64,000 nt of DNA. Source: Pediococcus stilesii (GTDB lineage: Bacteria > Bacillota > Bacilli > Lactobacillales > Lactobacillaceae). Location of the stretch: positions 16,157 through 80,156 of the forward strand of contig NZ_JQBX01000011.1 in the NCBI RefSeq assembly GCF_001437075.1, read 5' to 3'. The translations under genes and the position numbers were made by a program. Under the pieces are notes generated by a model that did not search any database, had not been told where the DNA came from, and worked only from the letters and a program-made list of their open reading frames with translations. Positions 20,187 to 29,084 of the stretch are shown piece after piece. Every line of letters starts with the position of its first letter. The first letter of the stretch is position 1.

Positions 20187-21671
20187 ATGAGGATGATCGT
20201 TATGAAGCAACTGAAAAAGTGGATCATCGTTTTAGCAATATTTTTTATGAGCTTTTCAGGAGCTTTTGCGACGATATTTGCGGACGATGGCAAGGCCAAG
20301 ACCCAAAATGATGAGTACTTAACAAAAATCAAAAAAAGAAGCTATCTGATCGTTGGAATGTCAGCCGATTATGCACCGCTGGAATTTCATGCCACGGTTA
20401 AAGGTCAGGATACGATTGTGGGTGCTGATGTGCGAGTGGCACAAAAAATCGCCAACGACATGGGCGTGAAACTTCAAATTAAAGAGCTCGGCTTTGACGC
20501 CTTGATTGGAGCAATGAATACTGGCAAAGTCGATATGGTTATTTCTGGAATGAGCGAAACGCCGGAACGTGAAAAACAGGTGCTTTTCTCCGAACCATAT
20601 ATGTATGAAGAACAGGCGATGGTAATTCGGAAGGCGGACGAAAAGAAGTACAAGGGAATTATGGATTTTAACGGTAAAACAATTGGCGCTCAAAAGCAGA
20701 CGATGCAAGAGACGGTTGCTAAACAGCAGCTTCCGGGTGCTAAAGTTCGTTCCTTAGAGAAGGCCACGGATATTGTTGGACAGGTTATTAACAAAAAGAT
20801 TGATGGAGCGGTATTGGCGGGAATAATTGCCGATTCCTATGCATATCAAGATAAGAGTTTAAAAGTAATTTATCCCAAATTCGTAACGGAAAAATCACCA
20901 ACCGCGGTTGCAATGCCACTCAAAGCTCAATCGCTTAAAACACAAGTTAATAAGTCGATTAACACAATCAAAAAACAAGGGCTTTTCAAAAAATACCTAA
21001 CAAGTTCATATAAGATTCAAAGCCAAAATAGCAGTTTTTGGGCGAAATACGGTAATTTCTTTATTACCGGAACGCTATGGACACTGGCATTTGCGGCAAT
21101 TGCCGTATTCTTTGGCTCAATCATTGGTACATTCATGGCATTGATGAAGATTAGCAAAAATTGGATCTTGAAAATTATTGCTAATGTCTATATTGAATTT
21201 ATCCGAGGAACGCCGTTGTTGGTACAAGCCTTTATGATCTTCTTTGGAACTCAAATTATTGGATTGAACTTATCGCCATTTATGGCCGGAGCGGTGGCGA
21301 TGGCAATTAATTCAGGAGCATACGTTGCTGAAATTATTCGTTCAGGAATTAATTCGGTTCCACTGGGTCAAAAAGAAGCAGCTGCTTCGCTCGGATTTTC
21401 ATACAGTCAGTCGATGCGCTTTGTCATAATGCCACAAGCACTTAAGAGTATTTGGCCGGCACTTGGAAATGAGTTTGTGACCGTAATTAAGGAATCATCA
21501 GTACTTTCAGTAATTGGAGCAACCGAGTTAATGTTTCAGGCTTCAATTGTTCAAGGAGCATCATTTAAGCCGTTTTTACCAGTCTTTATCGCGGCAATGA
21601 TTTACTTTGTACTAACGTTTGGAATTTCAAGAATCTTAGCGTTAATCGAAACACATTCATTTAAACACTAA
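20187..21671 (+). CDS. Amino-acid ABC transporter, fused substrate-binding protein and permease (GlnP/ArtQ type)
   Basis: A 494-aa fusion. A signal peptide (about 9-32) precedes a family 3 solute-binding domain (about 45-275, with Y-L-I-V-G-M-S-A-D-Y-A-P-L-E-F and G-F-D-A-L-I-G-A-M) joined to a polar amino-acid permease domain (about 285-490) with the E-F-I-R-G-T-P-L-L-V-Q motif and the EAA loop G-Q-K-E-A-A-A-S-L-G. It imports polar amino acids. No ATPase gene is adjacent, although such fusions are usually followed by one; instead argG starts 21 bases later. That suggests arginine or a precursor as substrate and an ATPase borrowed from elsewhere. Two starts are possible: 20187 (gagg 5 bases upstream) or 20202. 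Confidence 0.88.
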   Translation: MRMIVMKQLKKWIIVLAIFFMSFSGAFATIFADDGKAKTQNDEYLTKIKKRSYLIVGMSADYAPLEFHATVKGQDTIVGADVRVAQKIANDMGVKLQIKELGFDALIGAMNTGKVDMVISGMSETPEREKQVLFSEPYMYEEQAMVIRKADEKKYKGIMDFNGKTIGAQKQTMQETVAKQQLPGAKVRSLEKATDIVGQVINKKIDGAVLAGIIADSYAYQDKSLKVIYPKFVTEKSPTAVAMPLKAQSLKTQVNKSINTIKKQGLFKKYLTSSYKIQSQNSSFWAKYGNFFITGTLWTLAFAAIAVFFGSIIGTFMALMKISKNWILKIIANVYIEFIRGTPLLVQAFMIFFGTQIIGLNLSPFMAGAVAMAINSGAYVAEIIRSGINSVPLGQKEAAASLGFSYSQSMRFVIMPQALKSIWPALGNEFVTVIKESSVLSVIGATELMFQASIVQGASFKPFLPVFIAAMIYFVLTFGISRILALIETHSFKH

Positions 21672-21692
21672 ACTTAAAGGGGAATTTTAAAA

Positions 21693-22916
21693 ATGACACA
21701 AAAAATTGTTTTAGCATATTCAGGCGGATTAGATACATCAGTTGCGATTCCATGGTTAATGGATAAAGGATACGAAGTAATTGCGGTCGTTTTGGACGTC
21801 GGTCAAGGCGGAAAAGACTTGATTGAAATTCAGAAAAAAGCGCTAAAAGTTGGCGCAATTGATTCCATCGTGGTCGACGGCAAGGATGAATTTGCTGATA
21901 AATATGTCACTCCAGTGATTAAGGCCAATGCGCTGTATGAAGGGGCATATCCACTAGTTTCAGCACTCTCGCGTCCATTAATTATCGACAAATTGGTTCA
22001 AATTGCTCATGATAATGAAGCAACCGCAATTGCCCATGGATCAACCGGAAAAGGAAATGATCAAGTTCGTTTTGAGGCTGCAATTCATGCTCTTGATCCT
22101 AAACTTTCAATTGAGGCACCAATTCGTGACTTCCATTGGTCACGTGAAGAAGAAATTGATTATGCTAAAGAACACAATGTTCCAGTGCCAATTGGAAAAG
22201 AATCGCCATATTCAATCGATGCGAACCTCTGGGGCCGTGCCAATGAAGCTGGAATTCTTGAAAATCCATGGAATCAGGCTCCCGATGATGCGTGGGGAAT
22301 GACGGTCGCACCAGAAGACGCGCCAGAAGAAGCATTATTTTTAGATTTAACGTTTGAAAAGGGAATTCCAGTAGCTTTAAATGATGAAAAGATGAAATTA
22401 AGCGAGTTGATTGTGAAGTTGAATGAATTGGCTGGCCAACATGGCATCGGCCGGATTGATAAAATTGAAAATCGACTGGTTGGAATCAAGTCCCGTGAAG
22501 TATACGAGGCTCCCGGAGCAGCAGTAATCATGACCGCCCACAAAGATTTGGAAGATTTAACGCTCGAACGCGACGTTGCTCATTTCAAACCAATTATTGA
22601 AGACAAGATTACCGACTTAATTTATAACGCAATGTGGGTTTCACCACTATTTGACTCACTACTAGCCTTCATCGACCATACCCAACAAGTAGTGAATGGA
22701 ACGGTCAAAATGAAGTTATACAAGGGAGGCGCCACAGCCGTCGCACGTAAGTCAGAAACCAATTCACTATACGACGAAAATTTGGCAACATACACAGCAT
22801 CTGACAGCTTCGATCAGGTCGCTGCCAGTGGATTCATCAAGTTGTGGAGTTTACCAACGATGGTGTTCGAACAGGTTAACCATGTGCATTCAAAGGATAC
22901 GGAGAAAGGCGTTTAA
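21693..22916 (+). CDS. argG: Argininosuccinate synthase
   Basis: Condenses citrulline and aspartate with ATP in arginine synthesis. 407 aa, the usual length. The ATP pyrophosphatase loop [10 protein letters not shown] is at residues 8-17, followed by [15 protein letters not shown] (about 113-127) and [12 protein letters not shown] (about 170-181). Aggggaa precedes ATG. It lies directly after the ABC transporter gene and before argH, separated from argH by a 364-base repeat-bearing spacer. Confidence 0.96.
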   Translation: MTQKIVLAYSGGLDTSVAIPWLMDKGYEVIAVVLDVGQGGKDLIEIQKKALKVGAIDSIVVDGKDEFADKYVTPVIKANALYEGAYPLVSALSRPLIIDKLVQIAHDNEATAIAHGSTGKGNDQVRFEAAIHALDPKLSIEAPIRDFHWSREEEIDYAKEHNVPVPIGKESPYSIDANLWGRANEAGILENPWNQAPDDAWGMTVAPEDAPEEALFLDLTFEKGIPVALNDEKMKLSELIVKLNELAGQHGIGRIDKIENRLVGIKSREVYEAPGAAVIMTAHKDLEDLTLERDVAHFKPIIEDKITDLIYNAMWVSPLFDSLLAFIDHTQQVVNGTVKMKLYKGGATAVARKSETNSLYDENLATYTASDSFDQVAASGFIKLWSLPTMVFEQVNHVHSKDTEKGV

Positions 22917-23226
22917 GAGTCGAGGATTAGTCTGGCTATGGTTAATATCCACGGGAGTTTGTGGATGTTAGCCATGGCGTAACTAACCGGAAACTCTTGC
23001 CTTTCGGAGTTCAACTAGGCTACAAGCAAGCGTCCACTTAAATTGAAGCATCAGTGGATGTTTTATCTAGCTAGGCTAGCCGCAGAACACAATCTTTCGA
23101 AGTTCAACTGAAAAAAGGATACGGAGAAAGGTGGTCAAGAGTTGAGGATTAGTCTAGGCGTGGCTAATATCCATAGGCTTCTGTTTTTCGAAGCTCAACT
23201 AGGCTACAAGCAAGCGTCTACTTAAC
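22892..23226 (+). repeat. Duplicated argG 3' end and spacer repeats
   Basis: The 364 bases between argG and argH hold no gene but clear repeats. Unit A (22892-22951) begins inside the end of argG (aaaggatacggagaaagg) and recurs at 23114-23175, a copy of the argG tail outside the gene. Unit B, core caactaggctacaagcaagc, is at 22998-23041 and 23184-23225, with a shortened third copy (tttcgaagttcaact) at 23095-23109; B-type starts are about 92-93 bases apart. Copy 1 has a 15-bp hairpin (atggttaatatccac with gtggatgttagccat, 22938-22974) that is deleted in copy 2, which is 38 bases shorter. The copies have diverged, so the duplication is not recent. Confidence 0.8.
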
Positions 23227-23280
23227 CAGAGTATACAAACCAAAAATCATTTCAAAAACAAAAAAACAACGAGGTAAAAT

Positions 23281-24663
23281 ATGACAGATAAATTATGGGG
23301 TGGCCGATTTACGGGAAAAGCGGCCGAATGGGTCGATGAATTTGGAGCTTCAATTCCGTTCGATTACAAATTGGCGGCTGAAGATATTGAGGGATCGTTG
23401 GCACATTCAAAAATGTTGGGAAAACAAGGAATTTTAAGTCAGGATGAAGTGGACCAGATTCAAAAGGGTTTACTAGAAATTGAGCAAGAGTTAAATGATG
23501 GTGAACTTAAGTTTTCAATTGCTAATGAAGATATTCACTTAAATATCGAATCGATTTTGACAAAGAAGATTGGTGCTGTAGCTGGTAAGCTTCATACGGC
23601 ACGGTCACGAAACGATCAAGTAGCAACTGATTTTCATCTTTGGATGAAGCATCGTTTACCACGGGTGCTAAATGAACTAACCGAACTTCAAAAAACATTG
23701 GTTAGTTTAGCTGATCAAAATGCGGATGTAATTATGCCCGGATATACGCATCTGCAGCATGCGCAACCAATTACGTACGGACATTATTTATTAGCATATT
23801 TTGAAATGTTCCAGAGGGATTATGAGCGTTTTGAATTTAATCGAAAACATACTGATATTCTTCCTTTGGGCGCTGCTGCGTTAGCCGGGACGACTTTTCC
23901 GATTGATCAGCAATTTGTCGCGGAAGAACTAGGATTTGATAAAATTTATCACAACAGTTTAGATGCAGTATCCGATCGTGATTTTGCTTTGGAATTTTTA
24001 AGCAACGCATCAATTTTGATGATGCACTTGTCCAGAATGGCGGAAGAATTAATTCTCTGGGGAACGTACGAATTTAATTATATTGAACTGGATGATACTT
24101 TTTCCACAGGTTCATCAATCATGCCGCAAAAAAAGAATGCAGATTTTGCCGAACTTGTGCGTGGTAAAACGGGGCGGGTCTATGGTGGATTAATGGGATT
24201 GTTAACGACAATGAAAGCCATTCCGTTGGCATACAACAAGGATATGCAAGAAGACAAGGAAGCCGCTTTTGACGTAATGGATACCATTCTTGCATCGATT
24301 AATGTTTTTAACGGAATGCTGGCAACGTTGACTGTGCATAAGGAACGGATGAGTACGGCAACCGAAAATGATTTTTCGAATGCAACTGAACTTGCCGACT
24401 ATTTGGCAAGTAAAGGAATCCCATTCCGACAGGCCCATGCAATTGTGGGTGAACTGGTTTTGAAAGGGATTCAGACCCAAACCACGTTGACTCAGATGCC
24501 ATTAGCTGAATTAAAGCAGGCTTCGGCCCAAATTGAGGATGATGTTTACGAAGTTTTAAAATCAAAAGTGGCCGTGGAACGTCGAACCTCAATTGGCGGA
24601 ACCGCAATTTCAAATGTAAAAAAAGAAGTTGAACGTGATTATAAAATAATAGCGAATCGCTAA
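23281..24663 (+). CDS. argH: Argininosuccinate lyase
   Basis: Splits argininosuccinate into arginine and fumarate, the last step of arginine synthesis. 460 aa, standard length. Seen: L-W-G-G-R-F near the start, H-T-A-R-S-R-N-D-Q (about 105-113), [10 protein letters not shown] (about 155-164) and the fumarase/lyase signature [10 protein letters not shown] (about 277-286) with the catalytic Ser. Gagg lies 9 bases before ATG. A strong terminator ends the transporter-argG-argH group. Confidence 0.96.
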   Translation: MTDKLWGGRFTGKAAEWVDEFGASIPFDYKLAAEDIEGSLAHSKMLGKQGILSQDEVDQIQKGLLEIEQELNDGELKFSIANEDIHLNIESILTKKIGAVAGKLHTARSRNDQVATDFHLWMKHRLPRVLNELTELQKTLVSLADQNADVIMPGYTHLQHAQPITYGHYLLAYFEMFQRDYERFEFNRKHTDILPLGAAALAGTTFPIDQQFVAEELGFDKIYHNSLDAVSDRDFALEFLSNASILMMHLSRMAEELILWGTYEFNYIELDDTFSTGSSIMPQKKNADFAELVRGKTGRVYGGLMGLLTTMKAIPLAYNKDMQEDKEAAFDVMDTILASINVFNGMLATLTVHKERMSTATENDFSNATELADYLASKGIPFRQAHAIVGELVLKGIQTQTTLTQMPLAELKQASAQIEDDVYEVLKSKVAVERRTSIGGTAISNVKKEVERDYKIIANR

Positions 24664-24671
24664 AGACAGCA

Positions 24672-24703
24672 AAAAAAGCAATCCAGTTTTGGATTGCTTT
24701 TTT
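24672..24703 (+). terminator. Terminator of argGH
   Basis: A 14-bp perfect stem (24672-24685 with 24690-24703; core gcaatcca/tggattgc) with a 4-base loop and A- and T-tracts. Confidence 0.92.
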
Positions 24704-24763
24704 ATTGTTCGAAGTTAATAACTAATTTGGATGCTTCACGTAGAAAATCCGGTGTTAATTTAA

Positions 24764-25528
24764 TTACTTCTTAGCTTCCTCGATTAGTTTTTGCATTGCT
24801 TGTGCTTGATACTGAGCAGCAAATTGCGCAGAAGCTTTTTTAGTTGTCTCTTCGGTTAATTTCTTTTGATCAGCAGCACTCATTGTTGGATTTTTCTTCA
24901 TTGCATCGGTTAGGGTTGCTTTAACCGTTGCTGTAACCTTGGTTTTAACATATTGTGCTGCATCTTTTTTCATCTGGGCTTGATTTTGTTTAACCAATTT
25001 ACCCAGTTTTGTCGCTTGAGTTGTTGATAAAGTCAACCAGTCTTTAGGAACATAGAAAGTATTAACGCGCTTTGATACTTCGCGATTATTACCAGCAATC
25101 CCAAACCAGAATTGATACGTACCGTTTTTATAAACCCAACGAGTAGTTTTCTTAACTAGTCGAGCGGAATCTTTTGTTGTTGTATGAACCGTATTGGTCG
25201 TTTTATCAGTAGCGGTATGGCTAGGTGTTTTCTGAGAATCTGTTTCGTTATAAAGGTAAACGCGCTCTTTGTCAGCCGTTCCGATACTTTTATAAAGTAA
25301 CATGTTCATCTGCTTCGATGGGGAAACAGAGTAAATTTCCTGAGTCGTTGTTTCGGTAGTTTTATGCATCCCAAAATGTTCGCGGTCATTCATGACCATC
25401 AAAACGGAAGAACCCACCACTACAACTGCCGAAATTAGGGAAAGAATAATTCTAATTGTCGTTTTAGAAATCAGCGTCATCGAAACGAATAGTGCAATGG
25501 CAGCGATAATTAAAAGAAAAATAATCAT
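24764..25528 (-). CDS. DUF4811 domain membrane protein
   Basis: 254 aa with two N-terminal membrane helices (about 2-18 and 27-46), then an extracellular part with many Thr residues and a C-terminal helical, Ala/Lys/Gln-rich region (about 165-250). I recognise the pattern as DUF4811, a family of lactobacilli found next to multidrug exporters. Its ATG overlaps the stop of the exporter gene by one base (TAATG), with ggaggtg upstream, so the two are translationally coupled. Its role, perhaps stabilising or sensing for the exporter, is unknown. Confidence 0.75.
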   Translation of the reverse strand: MIIFLLIIAAIALFVSMTLISKTTIRIILSLISAVVVVGSSVLMVMNDREHFGMHKTTETTTQEIYSVSPSKQMNMLLYKSIGTADKERVYLYNETDSQKTPSHTATDKTTNTVHTTTKDSARLVKKTTRWVYKNGTYQFWFGIAGNNREVSKRVNTFYVPKDWLTLSTTQATKLGKLVKQNQAQMKKDAAQYVKTKVTATVKATLTDAMKKNPTMSAADQKKLTEETTKKASAQFAAQYQAQAMQKLIEEAKK

Positions 25529-27006
25529 TATTTTTCACCTCCAGCTTGAGGTTGGACCTTGGCAGAACCACCGGCACGGGTGCTAACAAAGAATGCAATG
25601 AGCAATCCGAGTGCGCTAAATGCAATTGCAATCCAAAATGTTGCATGGTACCCAGCAACGGTGGCGTCAAGAGCTTGATTTTTATAGGCTAGCGGTTCAG
25701 TGGTTAGCAGGTGTTTACCTGGCATTTGATTTTTAGTGACGTTTGTTAAAACACTAACCAAAATAGCAGTTCCGACTGAACTAGCTACTTGGCGTAACGT
25801 GTTATTAACAGCAGTTCCATGGCCCATTTTATCGAATGAAAGAGAGTTCATTCCAGATGTCGTAACGGGCATCATGGTCATCGCAATACCAGCCATTCGA
25901 ACGGCGTATAACACAATAATGTAAATCATTGGGGTTGTCGTAGTTATAAATGCAAAAGGTATCGTTCCAGCGGTTAAAAGAAACATTCCAGTTACGGCTA
26001 GTCGTCTTGCACCAATCTTATCAAATAGACGTCCGGTAATGGGACTTAAAACCCCCATCATTAATGCCCCTGGTAAAAGGGTTAATCCAGAATGAAAGGC
26101 GGTCTCACCGCGAACGGTCTGAATATAAAGTGGCAATACCATTTCGGCTCCGACCATTGCAATCATCGATACAGAACTCAATGCGGCTGAAATTGAAAAT
26201 TCTGGAATCTTTAAAACATGTAAATCAAGGAACGGATTCTTGGATCTTAATTGACGTAATCCAAATAAAATAACAAAGATAATTCCGACGATCAGAGTTG
26301 TTACAACGAGTGAGTCGCCCCAGCCTTTGTCGCCAACTTCTGAAAATCCAAAAAGAAGGCTACCAAATCCAATTGTGGAAAGAGCAGCTGAAATCCAATC
26401 AAGCTTCTTTTGATCAGTTTTTAGAACATCTTTCATAAATAAAAATCCGGCCAATAAAACAAAAATTACAATTGGAATAATCATTCCAAATAGGGTCCGC
26501 CACTTGTAATTATCAATAATCCAACCGGAAAGTGTTGGGCCAATTGCTGGAGCAACACCGATAACTAAACCAGCAAGTCCCATGGCTGAACCACGCTGAT
26601 TTGCTGGAAAAATAGTTAACATCAAGGTTTGGAGAAGTGGCATTGTAACACCCACACCAAGGGCTTGAATTAAACGACCAGCGAGTAGAACTTGAAATGA
26701 TGGAGCAGTATAACAAAGAATGGTTCCAATTAAGAAAATAAACATGGCTGATAAATATAGTCGTTTGGATGGAACGCGACTTGTCAGCCAGGCACTAATA
26801 GGAATCATGATCCCATTAACCATTAGGAATCCAGTAGTGAGCCATTGTACAGTTGAGGTACTGATATCAAAGGCGTTCATTAAAGTTGGAAACGCAGTGG
26901 TTAAGATGGTTTGGTTCAAAACGGTACAGAAAGTACCTATTAATAGCACAAGGATTAACAAGGAACGCTTGTATGGTTTTCCGTGTGCATCAATTGCTTG
27001 TGGCAT
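25528..27006 (-). CDS. DHA2 family multidrug MFS exporter (LmrB/EmrB-like)
   Basis: A 14-helix proton-driven drug exporter of about 492 aa. Family features: T-I-L-T-T-A-F-P-T in helix 1, W-L-T-T-G-F-L-M-V in helix 2, the motif A segment S-R-V-P-S-K-R-L, and the antiporter motif G-V-A-P-A-I-G-P-T-L-S-G in helix 5. I chose ATG 27006 because agggg lies upstream of it; the in-frame TTG at 27027 would put that ribosome site inside the gene and has none of its own. Divergent from a MerR regulator and coupled to the DUF4811 gene; its promoter shares a palindrome with the regulator's. Confidence 0.92.
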   Translation of the reverse strand: MPQAIDAHGKPYKRSLLILVLLIGTFCTVLNQTILTTAFPTLMNAFDISTSTVQWLTTGFLMVNGIMIPISAWLTSRVPSKRLYLSAMFIFLIGTILCYTAPSFQVLLAGRLIQALGVGVTMPLLQTLMLTIFPANQRGSAMGLAGLVIGVAPAIGPTLSGWIIDNYKWRTLFGMIIPIVIFVLLAGFLFMKDVLKTDQKKLDWISAALSTIGFGSLLFGFSEVGDKGWGDSLVVTTLIVGIIFVILFGLRQLRSKNPFLDLHVLKIPEFSISAALSSVSMIAMVGAEMVLPLYIQTVRGETAFHSGLTLLPGALMMGVLSPITGRLFDKIGARRLAVTGMFLLTAGTIPFAFITTTTPMIYIIVLYAVRMAGIAMTMMPVTTSGMNSLSFDKMGHGTAVNNTLRQVASSVGTAILVSVLTNVTKNQMPGKHLLTTEPLAYKNQALDATVAGYHATFWIAIAFSALGLLIAFFVSTRAGGSAKVQPQAGGEK

Positions 27007-27044
27007 AAGCTTACAACCCCTTTTCAAAAAACTTTTCTTTGGAT

Positions 27045-27106
27045 ACTATAAGTCGTTTTGAATTGTTTGTCAACTTATTTGACAAAGGTGTTAGGTAAGT
27101 TATAAT
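27045..27106. promoter_or_regulatory. Divergent promoters sharing one palindromic operator
   Basis: A perfect palindrome tttgtcaa-cttat-ttgacaaa (27066-27086) holds the -35 box of both promoters. Minus strand (exporter): TTGACA (complement of 27068-27073), 17-base spacer, TATAGT (complement of 27045-27050). Plus strand (MerR gene): TTGACA (27079-27084), 16-base spacer, TATAAT (27101-27106). A dimeric regulator bound here would affect both genes together. Confidence 0.75.
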
Positions 27107-27155
27107 TAGTTTAATTAATAGGATAAGGTTGAACTTGTTAACTAGGAGGAGAATT

Positions 27156-27608
27156 ATGAATAGTTCCAGTAATCACGCTAATACGCTTAAAAAAATTATT
27201 GATAGCGATTCATTACTGTTAAGTATTGGTGATGTTGCCAACGCAATTGACGTGTCAACTAGACAACTACGCTATTGGGAGAAAAAAGGTTACATTAAAT
27301 CTAAAATTTCAAAATCGGGTCAGCGAAAGTACACCTATTTTACGCTACTACAGGCTGGTGATATTGCCGGATACATTAATGAAGGATATACACTGGCCAG
27401 CGCTGCTGAAAAAACGGCGAACAATGCCCGAATTATGAAAAGGTTGCGGCAATTTTTACAAACCCGATTTGATAATGGCTATGAAATTGAGGGCGGTTAT
27501 GAAATTGATTTAGGCGAAATCAAGGACGTCGACGCAGAGCAGCATCTGCATATTGATCTCATGGAAGACGGGGAAAGTTTTTTTCAGATCAAAAAGAAGG
27601 ACAAATAA
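27156..27608 (+). CDS. MerR family transcriptional regulator
   Basis: 150 aa. A MerR-type winged helix-turn-helix occupies about residues 20-88: L-S-I-G-D-V-A...V-S-T-R-Q-L-R-Y-W-E-K-K-G-Y-I and S-G-Q-R-K-Y-T. The C-terminal part is short, acidic and without the Cys residues of metal sensors, so the inducer is probably an organic compound. ATG 27156 has aggagg 6 bases upstream; a longer TTG start at 27129 lacks one. It is divergent from the DHA2 exporter and is the obvious candidate to regulate it. Confidence 0.88.
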   Translation: MNSSSNHANTLKKIIDSDSLLLSIGDVANAIDVSTRQLRYWEKKGYIKSKISKSGQRKYTYFTLLQAGDIAGYINEGYTLASAAEKTANNARIMKRLRQFLQTRFDNGYEIEGGYEIDLGEIKDVDAEQHLHIDLMEDGESFFQIKKKDK

Positions 27609-27666
27609 TTGACGAATGGTACGCGGTGCTATATATTATAGATGAAATACTTACGAATAATAAGGT

Positions 27667-27787
27667 TCATCTTCAAGGGGCAGGGTGTGATTCCCGACCG
27701 GTGGTAAAGTCCATGAGCTATCTTTGGATGGTCGATTCGGTGTAATTCCGAAACCGATAGTTAAAGTCTAGATAAAGGGAGATTGAA
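27667..27787 (+). ncRNA. FMN riboswitch (RFN element)
   Basis: The conserved RFN blocks are all present: aggggcagggtg near 27676, ttcccgaccggtggtaaagt, tccatgagc, ccgaaaccgatagttaaagt and gggaga near the 3' side. The closing stem pairs tca-tct (27667-27672) with aga-ttga at 27781-27787. It binds FMN and, with the terminator downstream, switches off the riboflavin transporter gene when flavin is plentiful. Confidence 0.95.
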
Positions 27788-27824
27788 TTTATTTGCGCGA
27801 GTTGGAAGGCTAGCAGTCCAACTT

Positions 27825-27864
27825 AAACACCAACGCCCCGAATTTTAAGCGTTGGTGTTTTTTT
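27825..27864 (+). terminator. Riboswitch expression-platform terminator
   Basis: Stem caccaacgc (27828-27836) with gcgttggtg (27849-27857), extended by aaa/ttt, followed by T residues. It lies between the FMN aptamer and ribU; the segment gttgga..tccaac (27801-27821) just upstream is the likely alternative-pairing partner. Confidence 0.88.
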
Positions 27865-27912
27865 GTGTAAATAAAACCAAGAAGGTGCTCCAAATCCAAG
27901 GAGGCAGTAAAT

Positions 27913-28494
27913 ATGAGTGTTTCTAAAGTTAATAAGATGGTTGTAGTAGCAATGTTGGCCGCGATTTCGTTTGTTTTAATTTTCATTGATTTTCCGCTAT
28001 TACCGGGATTTTCTTTTTTGAAGATTGATTTTGCGGATGTTCCGGTATTAATTGGGACGGTGCTGTTTGGCCCAATTTGGGGGATGGCAACCGCGGCTTT
28101 GGCGGGGTTAATGGATATTATTTTACGGGATAGTAATCCTGCTGGAGCATTAGGAGCCGTTGCAAATTGGATGGCAGCAGTGTCGTATGTTTTACCGATT
28201 TATTACTTTTTGAAAGCCGCCCATGGCAGCGAACATAAAAAAGAAATGGGTGCACTGATTAAGGGTGTTTTGGTTGGTTCAATTTTGATGACGGTAATTA
28301 TGAGTCTAGCAAATCTATTTGTTATGTTGCCATTATATATGAAGCTAGCAAGCTTCCAAATCAATGTTTCAACGTTAAACATGGTTATTTATGGAATCGT
28401 ACCGTTCAATCTACTAAAAGGATTGATTGTAGGAGTTGCTATTGCACTAGTTTACTTCAGATTACTTCCGATCATCAGAAGGGCAGCTAATTAG
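27913..28494 (+). CDS. ribU: Riboflavin transporter RibU (ECF S component)
   Basis: A 193-aa membrane protein with six helices, the substrate-binding component of an energy-coupling-factor importer that takes up riboflavin. The N-terminal A-M-L-A-A-I-S-F-V-L and F-L-K-I-D-F-A-D-V-P region are typical of RibU. The FMN riboswitch in front makes the substrate assignment firm. The shared ECF ATPases and T component are not in this window. Gagg precedes ATG. Confidence 0.95.
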   Translation: MSVSKVNKMVVVAMLAAISFVLIFIDFPLLPGFSFLKIDFADVPVLIGTVLFGPIWGMATAALAGLMDIILRDSNPAGALGAVANWMAAVSYVLPIYYFLKAAHGSEHKKEMGALIKGVLVGSILMTVIMSLANLFVMLPLYMKLASFQINVSTLNMVIYGIVPFNLLKGLIVGVAIALVYFRLLPIIRRAAN

Positions 28495-28916
28495 TATTTT
28501 AGATAACTGGAATGATTTAGATTAGAATGAATTAATACTGCTAGTATAAGTATTGAAGTTAAATCACTTATCAATTAATGATTACTATATTTATCCATTT
28601 TATCAGGTCAAAATAATAGAAAATGAAAAAGCTAAAGATTATAATTAATATCGTAAAATGTTAAGCCGATATTGTTAATTTTTAGTTTTTTTTTACTTTT
28701 TAATTTTAAATTTGCGTAATTAGGTACGTAGTGGGAAATTTCACTGAATTTACATATGAATTTTGGATGAATTTATGAATTTTTTAGGCACATTATGTTA
28801 CAAACATTTTACAATTTTGAGATTTAATGGCATACTTTTACTTAATGTCTTGATAAAGATATTTTATGACAGACAGTTGTAAATAGTAAACGTCAAATCA
28901 ACAAGGGGGGATTGTG
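28495..28916 (+). other. AT-rich spacer and leader before the dlt operon
   Basis: A 422-base non-coding stretch, very AT-rich. I see no gene. A weak promoter candidate is TTTACT-17-TATTTT at about 28836-28864, placing the start some 50 bases before dltX. A small hairpin (aatact/agtatt near 28537-28556) might end the ribU message but lacks a T-run. Confidence 0.4.
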
Positions 28917-29066
28917 ATGCTAACCTTTTTTAAGGATCTATGGCAACATAATTCAGTGAAGTTTATTACCCGAACCGTGTTCTACTTTGCGGTTCTACTA
29001 ATATTACTTTATTTATATGGGTATAGTGGTATGTCTGGTGGGACATTCATTTATAACGAGTTTTAA
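28917..29066 (+). CDS. dltX: DltX, small membrane protein of teichoic acid D-alanylation
   Basis: A 49-aa frame: a short basic/polar N-terminus with W-Q-H-N-S, one membrane helix (about residues 19-38) and the C-terminal end F-I-Y-N-E-F, the conserved DltX signature. DltX is needed for D-Ala transfer to lipoteichoic acid and acts at the membrane with DltB/DltD. Aaggggg lies 6 bases before ATG; GTG three bases earlier is possible. It is the first gene of dltXABCD, with dltA 18 bases downstream. Confidence 0.92.
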   Translation: MLTFFKDLWQHNSVKFITRTVFYFAVLLILLYLYGYSGMSGGTFIYNEF

Positions 29067-29084
29067 CTGGGGGAATTATTACTT

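Noticed and set aside
22917..23280. Possible small gene or riboswitch between argG and argH
   Set aside because: No frame with a start and ribosome site and no known riboswitch core; the content is explained by repeats.
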